A stretch of 64,000 nt of DNA from Nocardioides daphniae (lineage in GTDB: Bacteria > Actinomycetota > Actinomycetes > Propionibacteriales > Nocardioidaceae), in NCBI RefSeq assembly GCF_004777465.1, contig NZ_CP038462.1:2790001-2854000 (forward strand), written 5' to 3'. Below, in pieces: positions 21,291-32,272 of the stretch. The first letter of the stretch is position 1; each line of letters begins with the position of its first letter. A model generated the notes under the pieces. It was not told the DNA's origin. It searched no databases and saw nothing but the letters and a program-made list of their open reading frames with translations. A program made the position numbers and the translations under genes.

Positions 21291-21324
21291 ACACCCCGCC
21301 ACGGCCGGAGCCGCGACGGGGTGT
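21291..21324 (-). terminator. Terminator after rpsI
   Basis: ACACCCCG (21291-21298) pairs with CGGGGTGT (21317-21324); a small inner GGC/GCC pairing shortens the loop. It follows the rpsI stop codon and precedes the glmM promoter. Confidence 0.6.
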
Positions 21325-21340
21325 GTCGGTGGTGCTGGGA

Positions 21341-21854
21341 TCAGCGCTTGCTGAACTGCGAGGCCTTGCGGGCCTTCTTGAGACCAGCCTTCTTGCGCTC
21401 CACGACGCGGGCGTCGCGGGTCAGCAGGCCGGCCTTCTTGAGGACCGGGCGGTTGGCCTCGAGGTCCACGTCGTTGAGCGAGCGGGCCACGCCGAGGCGC
21501 AGGGCGCCGGCCTGGCCGGCGATGCCGCCGCCGTGGATGCGGGCGATGACGTCGAAGCGACCCTCGAGCTCCAGGGTCACGAACGGCTCGTTCGCGATCT
21601 GCTGGTGGAGCTTGTTGGGGAAGTAGTCGTCCATCGAGCGGCCGTTGATGGTCCACACGCCGGTGCCGGGGACGATGCGCACGCGGGCGACGGCCTCCTT
21701 GCGGCGACCCGTGCCAGCGGCCGGGGCGATGGTGGCGGCACGCAGCGGGGCGTCAGCCGACGGGGCGGGACTCGCTGGTGTAGGAGACGCCGGCCTCGTT
21801 GGTCTCGAAGGTCTCCTCGACCTCGGTCTGGTTGTTCTCGGTGGTCTCAGCCAC
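21341..21854 (-). CDS. rpsI: 30S ribosomal protein S9 (one frameshift)
   Basis: Conserved C-terminal part: [28 protein letters not shown] [19 protein letters not shown] and the tail [12 protein letters not shown] that contacts P-site tRNA. The N-terminus is an actinobacterial extension ([18 protein letters not shown]) read from GTG at 21854. The frame breaks near 21765-21772, in the extension before the conserved domain; one indel joins the two parts. Second gene of the rplM-rpsI operon. Confidence 0.9.
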
Positions 21855-21880
21855 GGTAAATCCTCACTCGTCCTTGGAGA

Positions 21881-22320
21881 TTACTGCGAGACCTGGGAGA
21901 TCTCGAACGGCTTGGCCTGCTGGGCCTGGTGCGGGTGCTCGGGCCGGCGTAGACCTTGAGCTTCTTGAGCATCTGGCGGCCAAGGCGGTTCTTGGGGAGC
22001 ATGCCCCACACAGCCTTCTCGATCGCCTTGCGGGCGTCCTTCTCCAGCAGCTCACCGAACGGCGTGGCGTCAGACCGCCCGGGTAGCCGGAGTGGCGGTA
22101 GGCCAGCTTGGTGACCTTCTTGTTGCCGGAAAGGGCGATCTTGTCGCGTTGACGATGATGACGAAGTCACCCATGTCCATGTGCGGAGCAAACGTGGGCT
22201 TGTGCTTGCCACGCAGGAGGTTGGCGGTCTGGACGGAGAGACGTCCGAGGACCACGTCGGTGGCGTCGATGACGTGCACTCGCGCTGGATGTCAGCGGGC
22301 TTCGGGCTGTACGTGCGCAC
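21881..22320 (-). CDS. rplM: 50S ribosomal protein L13 (four frameshifts)
   Basis: Reads [14 protein letters not shown], then [61 protein letters not shown], in successive frames. One-base losses near 22280, 22146, 22072 and 21955 break the frame; with them restored the protein is the usual 147 residues. GTG at 22320 has GAAGG upstream. A strong promoter (22511-22539) lies about 185 nt ahead. Four indels in 440 nt of an essential gene argue strongly for sequence error. Confidence 0.9.
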
Positions 22321-22510
22321 GGCGAGAACCTTCTCGTTCGTAGGGCCCGGTCGAAGGTGTCCGACCGGTGGTGGTGCTGCGGCTTCTGACGAACACGGCC
22401 CGGCTTACCCGACCTGCCGGCGGACCGGCGGGGCGAGACGTCCGGATCTGCACCCCCGTCAGGCCGGTGGACGGCACGACGAAGAGCGCGGCAGGAGTCC
22501 GCGACTTGCA

Positions 22511-22539
22511 AGAGTACGCGGCGGGAGTTCATGGGTCAA
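22511..22539 (-). promoter_or_regulatory. rplM-rpsI promoter
   Basis: On the minus strand, -35 TTGACC (22534-22539), a 17-nt spacer, and -10 TACTCT (22511-22516). Transcription would start near 22504, giving a leader of about 185 nt. Confidence 0.6.
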
Positions 22540-22745
22540 AAGCAGGCGGCGTACGTCGTCCACGACGCCCTTCGGGCAGCTCTCCAGGGCGCCTCCAGGG
22601 CGGCTCCCGGGCGACTGCCGGGCGGCTGCCCGCCGCGGGGGTCCCTGCGTACAGGGGTCTAGTGTGGACCCTGCGGTCACCCCGCCGAGGCTCAACGCCC
22701 CGGGCACGGACCGGCTCCGCGAGCAGGTGTTCCGAGGAACCCGCC

Positions 22746-22775
22746 TGTGACGTCCGGACGGGCCGCCGATAAATT
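22746..22775 (+). promoter_or_regulatory. Possible gltA promoter
   Basis: TGTGAC (22746-22751), an 18-nt spacer, and TAAATT (22770-22775), 46 nt before the gltA start. The AT-rich -10 stands out in this GC-rich stretch. Confidence 0.4.
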
Positions 22776-22820
22776 GGTGACGACAAACACACATGCGCCC
22801 ACAGCGAGCAAGGAGCCGAC

Positions 22821-24132
<1,312 letters not shown>

Positions 24133-24148
24133 TCCCAGGCCCCGGCAC

Positions 24149-24184
24149 CGAGGGCCCGACTCCCACCAGGGGGTCGGGCCCTCG
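24149..24184 (+). terminator. Intrinsic terminator after gltA
   Basis: 16-bp stem (24149-24164 with 24169-24184) with one G-T pair and a 4-nt loop, 17 nt past the gltA stop codon. Confidence 0.85.
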
Positions 24185-24280
24185 GGCCATTTCGGGTCTT
24201 CTCGCGGCCTCGCGCCACCGACGTACGCCTGCCCCCGCGCCATCTCTTCGGCACCGCCCAGCGGCGTCTCAGCGAGTTCC

Positions 24281-24286
24281 TAGGGT
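24281..24286 (+). promoter_or_regulatory. -10 element upstream of the HtrA-like gene
   Basis: TAGGGT, 19 nt before ATG 24306; a GGAGG ribosome site lies between, so this transcript has a short leader. Confidence 0.45.
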
Positions 24287-24305
24287 CGCTTGGCACAGTG
24301 GAGGC

Positions 24306-25616
24306 ATGAGCAACGAGCACAGCCCCGACCAGGACCCGCGCGAGCCCGCGACCCGCCCGATCCCGCCGGCCACGTTCTACGGCCAGGACAGCTCGACCGG
24401 CGCCACCCCTCCCCCGCCGGCTCAGGTCCCTCCTCCCCGCCCCCGATGCACGGCGGCGGCTTCACCGCCCCTCCGCCCGGCGGCCCGCTGGGCCGACCGC
24501 AGGAGCCCCGGGCCACGGAGCCCAAGGCCCAGGAAGCGCGGCGTCGGCCTCGCCCTGGCCGCGCTCGTGCTCGGCACGCTCGGCGGGTTCGGTGGCGCGG
24601 CGGCGTACGACCAGCTCAACGACGACGCGGAGACCTCCTCGAGGGGCACCACCACCTCCAACGTCATCGACCAGGGCTCCTCGTCGACGGCTGACGGGAC
24701 CGTCGAGGGCGTGGCCGCGAAGGTGCTGCCGTCGGTGGTGCGCATCGACGTCGCGTCGAGCAGTGGCGCCGGGTCGGGCTCCGGCATCATCCTCAGCTCG
24801 GACAGATCCTCACCAACGAGCACGTGGTCGAGGGGGCCGGCGAGGGCGGCCGCTGCGCGTCTCCTTCAACGACGGCACGCGGGCCGACGCCACCGTGCTC
24901 GGCACCGACCCGCTCACCGACACCGCGGTGATCAAGGCCGAGGGCGTCTCGGGGCTGACGCCCGCCACGATCGGCAAGTCCGGCAACCTCCAGGTCGGCC
25001 AGCAGGTCGTCGCCATCGGCTCCCCGTTCGGCCTCGACGCAACCGTCACCAGCGGCATCGTCAGCGCGCTCGGACGCCCTGTCAACGTCGGCTCGGCCGA
25101 CGACCAGGGCAACTCGACGACCTACCCGGCGATCCAGACCGACGCCGCGATCAACCCCGGCAACAGCGGCGGGCCGCTGGTCGACCTGACCGGCAGCGTC
25201 GTCGGCATCAACTCCTCGATCCGCACCGCCTCGTCGGGCACCTCGTCGGCGAGCGGCTCGATCGGCCTGGGCTTCTCGATCCCGATGGACGAGATCCTGC
25301 CGATCATCGACCAGATGAAGGCCGGCGAGCAGCCGACCCACGCACGCCTGGGCATCCGGGTCAGCGACCCCGACGGCGGCAGCTCCGACACGGTCGGCGC
25401 CCTGGTCCGCGAGGTCACCGAGGACGCCGCGCGCGGGCGACGCCGGGCGAGCAGGGCGACGTGATCACCCGCATCGACGACCACCTCGTCGACGGCGCCG
25501 ACGACCTGGTCGCCACGGTGCGCACCTACCGCCCCGGGGACAAGGTCAAGGTGACCTTCGTACGCGGTGGCGACGAGCGGACGGTGACGCTGGAGCTCGG
25601 CTCCGACGCCGAGTGA
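24306..25616 (+). CDS. HtrA/DegP-like trypsin-family serine protease with PDZ domain (frameshifted)
   Basis: Envelope quality-control protease. A Pro-rich cytoplasmic N-terminus, one membrane anchor (VGLALAALVLGTLGGFGGAAA), then a trypsin fold with His in LTNEHVVEG, Asp in DPLTDTAVIKAEG and Ser in INPGNSGGPLV, and a C-terminal PDZ (GDVITRIDDHLVDGADDLVATV). ATG 24306 follows GGAGG. Indels near 24430, 24805, 24840 and 25435 break the frame; each segment stays recognisable. The catalytic triad is complete once joined. Monocistronic; convergent with the TetR gene. Confidence 0.87.
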   Translation: MSNEHSPDQDPREPATRPIPPATFYGQDSSTGATPPPPAQVPPPRPRCTAAASPPLRPAARWADRRSPGPRSPRPRKRGVGLALAALVLGTLGGFGGAAAYDQLNDDAETSSRGTTTSNVIDQGSSSTADGTVEGVAAKVLPSVVRIDVASSSGAGSGSGIILSSDRSSPTSTWSRGPARAAAARLLQRRHAGRRHRARHRPAHRHRGDQGRGRLGADARHDRQVRQPPGRPAGRRHRLPVRPRRNRHQRHRQRARTPCQRRLGRRPGQLDDLPGDPDRRRDQPRQQRRAAGRPDRQRRRHQLLDPHRLVGHLVGERLDRPGLLDPDGRDPADHRPDEGRRAADPRTPGHPGQRPRRRQLRHGRRPGPRGHRGRRARATPGEQGDVITRIDDHLVDGADDLVATVRTYRPGDKVKVTFVRGGDERTVTLELGSDAE

Positions 25617-25617
25617 G

Positions 25618-26217
25618 TCAGGCCGCGCCGACCATCCGCAGGGTCAGCGCCCGGTAGTGCTCGGCGACCTCGTCGGGCGACCAGCCGCGCCCGGCGTCGT
25701 ACCAGCGCGCGATGTCGATGCCCAGCGACAGCACCGCGGCGGCGGTGACCGCCGACAGCGCGTCGGCGAACTCGCCGCTGCGGACGCCGGCCTCGACGAT
25801 GCCGCGGGCGAGTGCGTCCATCTCGTCGCGCATGGCGTCGATCTCGGCACGGTGCTCGGGTGAGAGCGAGCTGAGCTCGTAGTTCACGATCCGCGCGAGC
25901 GTGTGGTGGGTGCAGTGGAAGCGGGCGAAGTCGACGACCAGCTGCTCGAGCTGGGCCGTCGGCGAGCCCCCGCTCTCCGCCGCCCGCCGGCAGATCGACA
26001 GCGCCTCGGCGTGCCCGGTCGCGGAGATGACGTGGAGCAGGTCCTCCTTGGAGCGGTGGTGCACGTAGAGCGCCGCGGGGCTCATCCCGGCGGCTGAGGC
26101 GATGTCGCGCGTCGTGGTCCCGTGGAACCCCTTCTCGGCGAAGGCCTGCACGGCGGCGTCGTACAGCCTGCGGCGGGCATCGGGGCCGCTGTCCGGACCA
26201 TTGACTGTCGCTGCCAT
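25618..26217 (-). CDS. TetR family transcriptional regulator
   Basis: 199 residues. N-terminal helix-turn-helix: RRRLYDAAVQAFAEKGFHGT, TTRDIASAAGMSPAALYVHH and SKEDLLHVI. The ligand domain resembles regulators of fatty-acid catabolism (KstR/FadR-like TetR_C). ATG at 26217 lies seven bases after a TACAGT -10, so the message is probably leaderless. It is divergent from an SDR-SDR-kinase-ACAD operon, with a shared palindrome at 26229-26242; it likely represses itself and that operon until an acyl-CoA binds (inference). Confidence 0.88.
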   Translation of the reverse strand: MAATVNGPDSGPDARRRLYDAAVQAFAEKGFHGTTTRDIASAAGMSPAALYVHHRSKEDLLHVISATGHAEALSICRRAAESGGSPTAQLEQLVVDFARFHCTHHTLARIVNYELSSLSPEHRAEIDAMRDEMDALARGIVEAGVRSGEFADALSAVTAAAVLSLGIDIARWYDAGRGWSPDEVAEHYRALTLRMVGAA

Positions 26218-26224
26218 GCCTGAC

Positions 26225-26242
26225 ACTGTAAGCAAGCGCTTA
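26225..26242. promoter_or_regulatory. TetR operator overlapping the tetR -10
   Basis: TAAGCAAGCGCTTA (26229-26242) has 5-bp arms TAAGC/GCTTA and overlaps the minus-strand -10 TACAGT (26225-26230). Sites like this precede acyl-CoA dehydrogenase-linked TetR genes in actinobacteria (family knowledge). Confidence 0.6.
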
Positions 26243-26305
26243 GTCAGCGTGCAACGCACCCGGCCGCGGACCGGTTCGGGGACCACGAGTGGAGGGATGA
26301 GAGAC

Positions 26306-27060
26306 GTGCGAGGACTCGACACCAAGGTCGCTGTCGTCACCGGGGCCAGCCGGGGCATCGGGCTGGGGATCGCCGAGCGGCTGGTCGCGGAGGGCGCCAA
26401 GGTGGTCGTCACCGCCCGCAAGGCCGAGGCACTCGCCGAGGCCGTGGAGCAGCTCGGAGGCCCCGAGCACGCGCTCGGCATCGCGGGCAACGCCGGCGAC
26501 GCCGCCCACCGCGACGAGGTCGTCGCCCGCACGCTCGAGACCTTCGGCAGCATCGACCTGCTGGTCAACAACACCGGCATCAACCCGGCGTACGGGCCGC
26601 TCGTCGACCTCGACCTCGACGTGGCGCGCAAGATCCTCGACACCAACTCCGTCGCCGCCCTCGGCTGGGTGCAGGCCGTCCACGCCGCCTGGATGAAGGA
26701 GCACGGCGCGGCGTCGGTCGTCAACGTCTCCTCGGTCGCCGGGCTCAAGCCGGCGCCCGGCATCGCGATGTACGGCGCCAGCAAGGCCACGCTGATCAGC
26801 CTCACCGAGTCGCTCGCCCTCGAGCTCGGTGCCGCGCGTCCGGGTCAACGGCGTGGCCCCCGCGGTGGTCAAGACTCGCTTCGCCAGCGCCTGTACGAGG
26901 GGCGCGAGGAGGAGGTGGCCTCGGCCTACCCGCTCAAGCGGCTCGGCGAGCCGGAGGACATCGGCAGCGTCGTCGCCTTCCTGCTCTCCGACGACGCCGC
27001 TGGCTGACCGGGCAGACGCTCACCGTCGACGGCGGGCTGACGCTGACCGGCGGCGTCTGA
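26306..27060 (+). CDS. Short-chain dehydrogenase/reductase, first copy (two frameshifts)
   Basis: NAD(P)-dependent SDR. Cofactor motif [17 protein letters not shown], structural NNTGIN (the usual NNAG with Thr), catalytic [19 protein letters not shown] (Ser, Tyr, Lys), and C-terminal [14 protein letters not shown] chose GTG 26306, which has GGAGG ten bases upstream; ATG 26297 has the same site directly abutting it. Frame breaks near 26845 and 26999. Its stop codon overlaps the next ATG by one base. First gene of the TetR-controlled operon; about 250 residues, substrate unknown. Confidence 0.87.
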
Positions 27061-27856
27061 TGGCCGGCGCCCTGCAGCGGCGTGGGCGCCGTCGTCACCG
27101 GCGCGGCCACGGCATCGGCGCCGCGCTCGCCCGTCGCCTGGTCGCCGAGGGCGCCCGCGTGGTGGTCAACGACCTCGACGCCGAGGCGGCCTGGCGGGTG
27201 GCCCACGAGGTCGGCGGCACCGCCGTGCCGGGCAACTGCGCGAGCGAGGACGGCGTACGCAGCCTGCTCGCCCACGCGACCCAGGCCCTGGGTCGCGTCG
27301 ACCTCTACATGGCCAACGCGGGGCTCGACCACGTGCAGGGCGAGCCGGTCGACTGGCTCGAGACCAGCGACGCTGCCTGGTCGACGCTGCAGGAGGTCAA
27401 CGTGATGGCCCACGTGCGCGCAGCCCGCGCGCTGGTCCCCGAGTGGCTGGAGACCGGCGGCGGCCGCTCGTCGTCAGCCTCGGCGGCCGGGCTGCTCACC
27501 ATGCTCGGTGCCGCGCCCTACTCGGTGACCAAGCACGCCGCCGTCGGCTTCGCGGAGTGGTTGTCCGCGACGTACGGGCACCGGGGCATCGCCGTGCAGG
27601 CCATCTGCCCCCAGGGCGTGCAGACCCGGATGCTGGAGGAGGCAGGTCCGCTGAAGGAGCTGCTCTCAGCCGACTCCGTGCTCAGCCCCGACGACGTCGC
27701 CCAGGCGTGGGTGGAGTCGCTGGCCGACGACGCTTCCTCGTGCTGCCGCACCCCGAGGTGGCCGACTACTACCGCGCCCGAGCGGGCGACACCGACCGCT
27801 GGCTCGCCGGGATGCGCCGCATCCAGGCCGGCCTCGACGCACTGGAGGACCGATGA
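27060..27856 (+). CDS. Short-chain dehydrogenase/reductase, second copy (frameshifted)
   Basis: Second SDR of about 264 residues: [19 protein letters not shown] after repair, [16 protein letters not shown] [14 protein letters not shown], then [22 protein letters not shown] (Ser, Tyr, Lys). At least three indels (near 27085, 27470, 27735). The ATG overlaps the previous stop and its TGA overlaps the next ATG (ATGA), so the operon is translationally coupled. The two SDRs differ enough not to be a recent duplication. Confidence 0.84.
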
Positions 27857-28897
27857 GCGACCAGCTGCCCGGCCTGGACCTCGACGCCTTCGCGGCGTGG
27901 TTCCGTGGCCACCGCCCCGACGCCGGACACGACTGGGCCGCCGAGCTGGTCGCCGGCGGCAAGTCCAACCTGACCTACCGGTCACCGACGGCACCGACCG
28001 GTGGATCGTGCGCCGCCCGCCGCTGGCCACGTCCAGGCCACCGCCCATGACATGGGCCGCGAGTTCACCGTGATGTCCGCGCTCGCCGGCACCGCCGTGC
28101 CGGTGCCCGGGACGATCGCGCTCTGCGACGACGACTCGGTCCTGGGCGCCCAGTTCTACGTGATGGAGCTGGTCGAGGGCACGCCCTTCCGCGACGCCGA
28201 GCAGCTCGGCGCCCTCGGCGAGGAGACCACCGCGCACCTGTGCGACGCGATGGTCGACGTGCTCGCCGCGCTGCACACGGTCGACCCGGCCGAGGTCGGC
28301 CTCGACGGCTTCGGACGCCCCGAGGGCTTCCTGGCCCGCCAGGTCAACCGGTGGGGCAAGCAGATGGCCGGCTCCGCGCAACCCGCGAGCTGCCCGACGG
28401 CGACCGGCTGCTGGCCCACCTGGCCTCCCACGTCCCGACCGACGGGGGCGCCCCCGGCATCGTCCACGGGCGACTACCGCCTCGACAACCTGCTGGCCGT
28501 GCCCACCGACCCGCAGCCCGTCAAGGCCGTCGTCGACTGGGAGATGTCGACGCTCGGTGACCCGCTCACCGACCTGGCGCTGCTGGTGGTCTACGACCGG
28601 GTCGCGACGATGGTCCCCGCACTCGGCGTCAGCGACGCCAGCAGCGCGCCGGGCTACCCCTCCCCCGACGCCCTAATGACGCGCTACGCCGCGGCCCGCG
28701 GCCTCGACGTCGACGCCCTCACCGGGGCGATGGAGTTCCACCTGGGCCTGGCCCACTACAAGCTCGCGGCCATCCTCGAGGGCATCCACCACCGCTTCGT
28801 CGCCGGTCAGACCGTCGGCGGCGGGTTCGAGCACATCGGCGACGCCGTCGAGCCGCTGCTGGCGGCCGGCCTGCGCGCCGCCACCGGAAAGGACTGA
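27853..28897 (+). CDS. Aminoglycoside-phosphotransferase-like kinase, ACAD-linked (frameshifted)
   Basis: APH-fold kinase, about 345 residues. Nucleotide lobe: [20 protein letters not shown] and [13 protein letters not shown]; catalytic loop [10 protein letters not shown] (Brenner motif) and metal-binding [12 protein letters not shown]. The family (COG3173) accompanies acyl-CoA dehydrogenases and is fused to them in mammalian ACAD10/11; LvaA of the Pseudomonas levulinate pathway, which phosphorylates 4-hydroxyacyl-CoA, is a relative (family knowledge). At least four indels (near 27982, 28030, 28380, 28470). Two bases separate it from the ACAD gene. Antibiotic resistance is unlikely given this context. 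Confidence 0.85.
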
Positions 28898-28898
28898 C

Positions 28899-30129
28899 AT
28901 GGACTTCTCGTTCGACGCCCGCACCACCGAGCTGGTGGCCGACCTCAAGGACTTCATGGGGAGCCACGTGCTGCCTGCCGAGGTCGTCTTCGACGAACAG
29001 CTCGCCGCCCTCGACGACCGCTTCGCGTGGACGCGTACGCCCGTCATGAACGACCTCCAGGCCGAGGCACGCCGCCGGGGCCTGTGGAACCTCTTCCTCC
29101 CCGCGGGGGTCGACCCCGAGGGCGTCGGCGGTGGACTGACCAACCTGCAGTACGCCCCGCTCGCCGAGCTCAGCGGTCGCAGCGGCAACCTCGCCCCGGC
29201 GGCGATGAACTGCGCCGCGCCCGACACCGGCAACATGGAGGTGCTGCACCACTTCGGCACCCCTGAGCAGAAGGAGCAGTGGCTGACGCCGCTGCTGGAG
29301 GGGCGGATCCGCTCCGGCTTCGCGATGACCGAGCCCGACGTGGCCTCCTCCGACGCCACCAACGTCGAGACCTCGATCGTGCGCGACGGCGACCACTACG
29401 TGGTCAACGGCCACAAGTGGTGGACCACCGGCGCGATGAACCCCGACTGCGCGCGCGATCTTCATCGTGATGGGCAAGACCGACCCCGAGGCCTCACGCC
29501 ACCGCCAGCAGTCGATGATCCTGGTGCCGCGTGACACCCCCGGCGTCGAGGTCGTGCGTCCCCTGCACGTCTTCGGCTACGACGACCACGAGCACGGCGG
29601 CCACGCGGAGATCCGCTTCACCGACGTCCGCGTCCCGGTGACCAACCTGGTCGGCGAGGAGGGATCCGGCTTCGCGATCGCCCAGGCCCGTCTGGGCCCG
29701 GGGCGCATCCACCACTGCATGCGCTCGATCGGCGTGGCCGAGCTGGCCGTGGAGATGATGTGCCGCCGGGTCAGCCACCGCGTCGCGTTCGGCCGCCCGC
29801 TGGCGCAGCAGGGCGTGATCCGCGACTGGATCGCGGAGTCCCGCGTCGAGATCGAGCAGCTGCGCCTGCTGGTGCTCAAGACCGCCTGGCTGATGGACAC
29901 CGTGGGCAACCGCGGCGCGCACACCGAGATCCAGGCGATCAAGATCGCCACGCCCAAGGTCGTCCAGGGCATCCTCGACCGCGCCGTCCAGGCACACGGC
30001 GCAGGCGGCGTCTCGCAGGACTTCCCGCTGGCGATGATGTCGGCCGGGATCCGGACGCTGCGCCTGGCCGACCCCGACGAGGTCCACAAGAACTCGCTGG
30101 CCAAGGCGGAGCTGGCCCGGCACGCCTGA
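28899..30129 (+). CDS. Acyl-CoA dehydrogenase, ACAD10/11 or FadE36-like (one frameshift)
   Basis: FAD flavoenzyme of about 409 residues. N-terminal helical domain starts [18 protein letters not shown]; the flavin-binding middle has [16 protein letters not shown] and [18 protein letters not shown]; the C-terminal domain has [20 protein letters not shown] and [16 protein letters not shown] net one-base gain in the GCGCGCG run at 29451-29457 breaks the frame just before [10 protein letters not shown]. Fourth gene of the TetR operon. With the adjacent kinase it could remove a phosphorylated 4-hydroxyl from acyl-CoA (inference). Confidence 0.88.
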
Positions 30130-30134
30130 CGGCG

Positions 30135-31525
30135 TCAGCGCTGCGCGTCGCGGTCGATCCGCTCGGCGACCCGGCGCGCGGCGATCTGGAGCACCTCCCA
30201 GGCGGTGGCCACGGGAGGGGCGTACGAGAGGTCCATCCAGGCCAGGTCGTCGACGGTCCCGCCGTACCAGAGCACCGCGGCGGCGGTGTCGATCCGCTTG
30301 CCGGCGCCCGGGCCCCCGACGATCTCCACCGACAGCAGCCGCCGCGTGTGGGCGGTCGGCGCTGACCCGGATCATGATCGGGGCTGCCTCCGGCATGAAG
30401 CCGCTCGCGGTGGTGCCCTCGGTGACGACGACGACCGGGTCGACCGACGGGTCGGTGACCTGCACGTCGAGGATCCCGGTGCGGGCGATCTCGAGGTGCA
30501 CCGGGCCGGGCGCGAAGCGGGTGATCGCGCTGCCCACCATGCCGGGGAAGCGCAGGTCGCCCCCGGCGACGTTCTCACCGACCACGCGGCCCGCCTTGTT
30601 CGCGTGGGTCCCGAGCGGGGCGTAGGTCCAGAAGCCGTCGCGGCTGCGCACCTCGCAGCAGTCGCCGGCCGCCCAGACCCCCGGGACCACCTGGCCACGC
30701 TCGTCCGGGCGCAGCGCCCCGCTGGGACTGAGCAGCCCGGTGTGGGCGAGCAGGTCGGTGGCCGGGGTGACGCCGAGCGCCACGACCACGTGGTCGGCCG
30801 GCAGCGTCCGGTCGGCCAGGCGCAGCGCCCGCACGACCCGTCGGAGGCCTCGACGCCCTCGACGGTGGCGTGCTCGACGACCTCGACGCCGGCCTTGCGC
30901 AGGCCGGCGACGACGACGGCGCTGATCTCGGGGGCGAAGCTGCTCAGCACCCGTGACCTGGTGACGAGGGTGACGTCGAGGCCACGGCGTACGGCCGCCT
31001 CGGCCATCTCGACGCCGATGTAGCCGCCGCCCACGACGACCACCGGCCCGCCCGTGGCCAGGCGACGCGCCCACGTGTCGGCGTCGCGGAGCGTCTTGGC
31101 GGCGTGCACGCCGTCGACCGGGACGCCGTCGACGCTGGTCCACGGCGGCATCACCGGTCGCGCCCCGTCGCGACGACCACCTCGTCGAACGCCACCGCCT
31201 CCGCCCCGGCGACCTCGGCCAGGCGACGGTCGAGGTCGATGTGGGTGACCCGGGCACCGAAGCGCAGGTCCAGGCCGGCCGCGCGGTGCTCGTCGGCGGT
31301 GCGGGCGACCAGCTCGTCGGTCGAGTCGACCTCGCCGGAGGCGACGTAGGGGATGCCGCAGGCCGAGTACGAGGTGTCCTCGCCGGCCTCCAGGACCGTC
31401 ACCGCGAGGCGTCGGCCGGTGCGGCGAGCCGTCCTGAGCATCTGGTGGGCCGCGGACATCCCGGCGGCGTCGGCGCCGACCACCAGGACGCGGACGGGGT
31501 CGGGATCAGCGGACTCGGAAGCCAT
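30135..31525 (-). CDS. FAD-dependent pyridine nucleotide-disulfide oxidoreductase, CoA-disulfide-reductase-like (frameshifted)
   Basis: About 460 residues. FAD motif VLVVGADAAGMSAAHQ (the Gly-rich loop has Ala where Gly is usual), Cys56 in DTSYSACGIPYVASG, placed like the single redox Cys of CoA-disulfide reductase/NADH oxidase proteins; NAD motif VVVVGGGYIGVEMAEA; FAD-binding GVWAAGDCCEV; and a dimerisation domain ending in GGTVDDLAWMDLSYAPP. At least three indels (near 31160, 30840, 30360). ATG 31525 is chosen; GTG 31531 is two codons earlier. Convergent with the ACAD gene, so not in its operon. Substrate uncertain. Confidence 0.82.
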
Positions 31526-31561
31526 GGCCACACCCTGCCATGGGCGTTTGGCGCCCCGACC

Positions 31562-31567
31562 TAGCGT
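31562..31567 (+). promoter_or_regulatory. -10 element of the sortase gene
   Basis: TAGCGT ends six bases before ATG 31574, consistent with leaderless transcription. Confidence 0.5.
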
Positions 31568-31573
31568 GGGGGC

Positions 31574-32271
31574 ATGGGAGCGCGGCGGAGTGTGGCAGCC
31601 ATCGGTCTGCTGCTGCTCGCTGCCTGCAGCTCGACCACGCCCTCGGAGCCGACGGCGAGACCCAGCCGCACGCCCGAGCTCACCCCCACCGGTGTCCCCA
31701 GCGGCTCCCCCACGCCTGCGGAGACGCCGACGGCGTCGCCCACGCCGACCGCGCCCGAGCCGCGGCGGTCCTACGTCACGATCCCGGCCTTGGGGCTGCG
31801 CGACTTCCCGGTGGTGCGCTATCCCGGATCGCCCGACGACGCGCGCGGCACCGCGCTGCAGAACGCCGGCGAGATGGCCTCACCCCGCGGCCCGCCGGCG
31901 GCGTGGGGCCGGCGAGGTCGGCAACTTCATCGTCACCGGCCACCGCCTCACCGGGACGGCACCACTGCGCGACTCACCGTCGCTGCGCCCCGGCGACCGG
32001 ACGGATCCGCGTCCGCTCCGGCGACCTGGTGCACTTCTACGAGGTCGTGCGCACACGTCGTACGTCGTTCCGCTCACCGCGCTCGCTCGCCGCCCAGCGC
32101 GCGCCGGTGCCGGGACGGCCCGGGCGCACGGCCACCCGGCCGATGCTGACCCTGTCGACCTGCGCGACGCCCGAGGACCACGCCGCGGGCAACTTCTGGG
32201 CCGACGAGTTCGACAACCCCGAGCACCGCATCGACAAGATCGCCGCCCTCGTGGAGACCCGGCCGGCGTGA
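31574..32271 (+). CDS. Class E sortase-like transpeptidase with lipobox (frameshifted)
   Basis: N-terminus MGARRSVAAIGLLLLAACSS is a lipoprotein signal (lipobox LAAC). A Thr/Pro/Ser-rich linker of about 45 residues follows, then a sortase fold: ALGLRDFPVVRY, NFIVTGHRLT (catalytic His), MLTLSTCATPED (catalytic Cys) and NPEHRIDKIA (catalytic Arg). Frame breaks near 31895 and 31995. Sortase E normally has an N-terminal membrane helix; lipidation would be unusual. No LAXTG substrate gene is adjacent. Confidence 0.8.
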
Positions 32272-32272
32272 C

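Larger units (their letters stand above)
22321..22820. other. Intergenic region between rplM and gltA
   Basis: 500 nt without a convincing gene in any frame. It holds the divergent promoters of rplM and gltA and a G/C-rich stretch (22570-22640). The two 110-190 codon open frames here have no ribosome site or recognisable domain. Confidence 0.6.

Noticed and set aside
22181..22794. Open frames on both strands in the rplM-gltA gap
   Set aside because: One overlaps rplM antisense, composition is Arg/Gly/Pro-rich, no ribosome site or known motif.
27853..28897. Aminoglycoside resistance phosphotransferase
   Set aside because: Although it has the APH fold, it belongs to the COG3173 kinases coupled to acyl-CoA dehydrogenases, and lies in such an operon.
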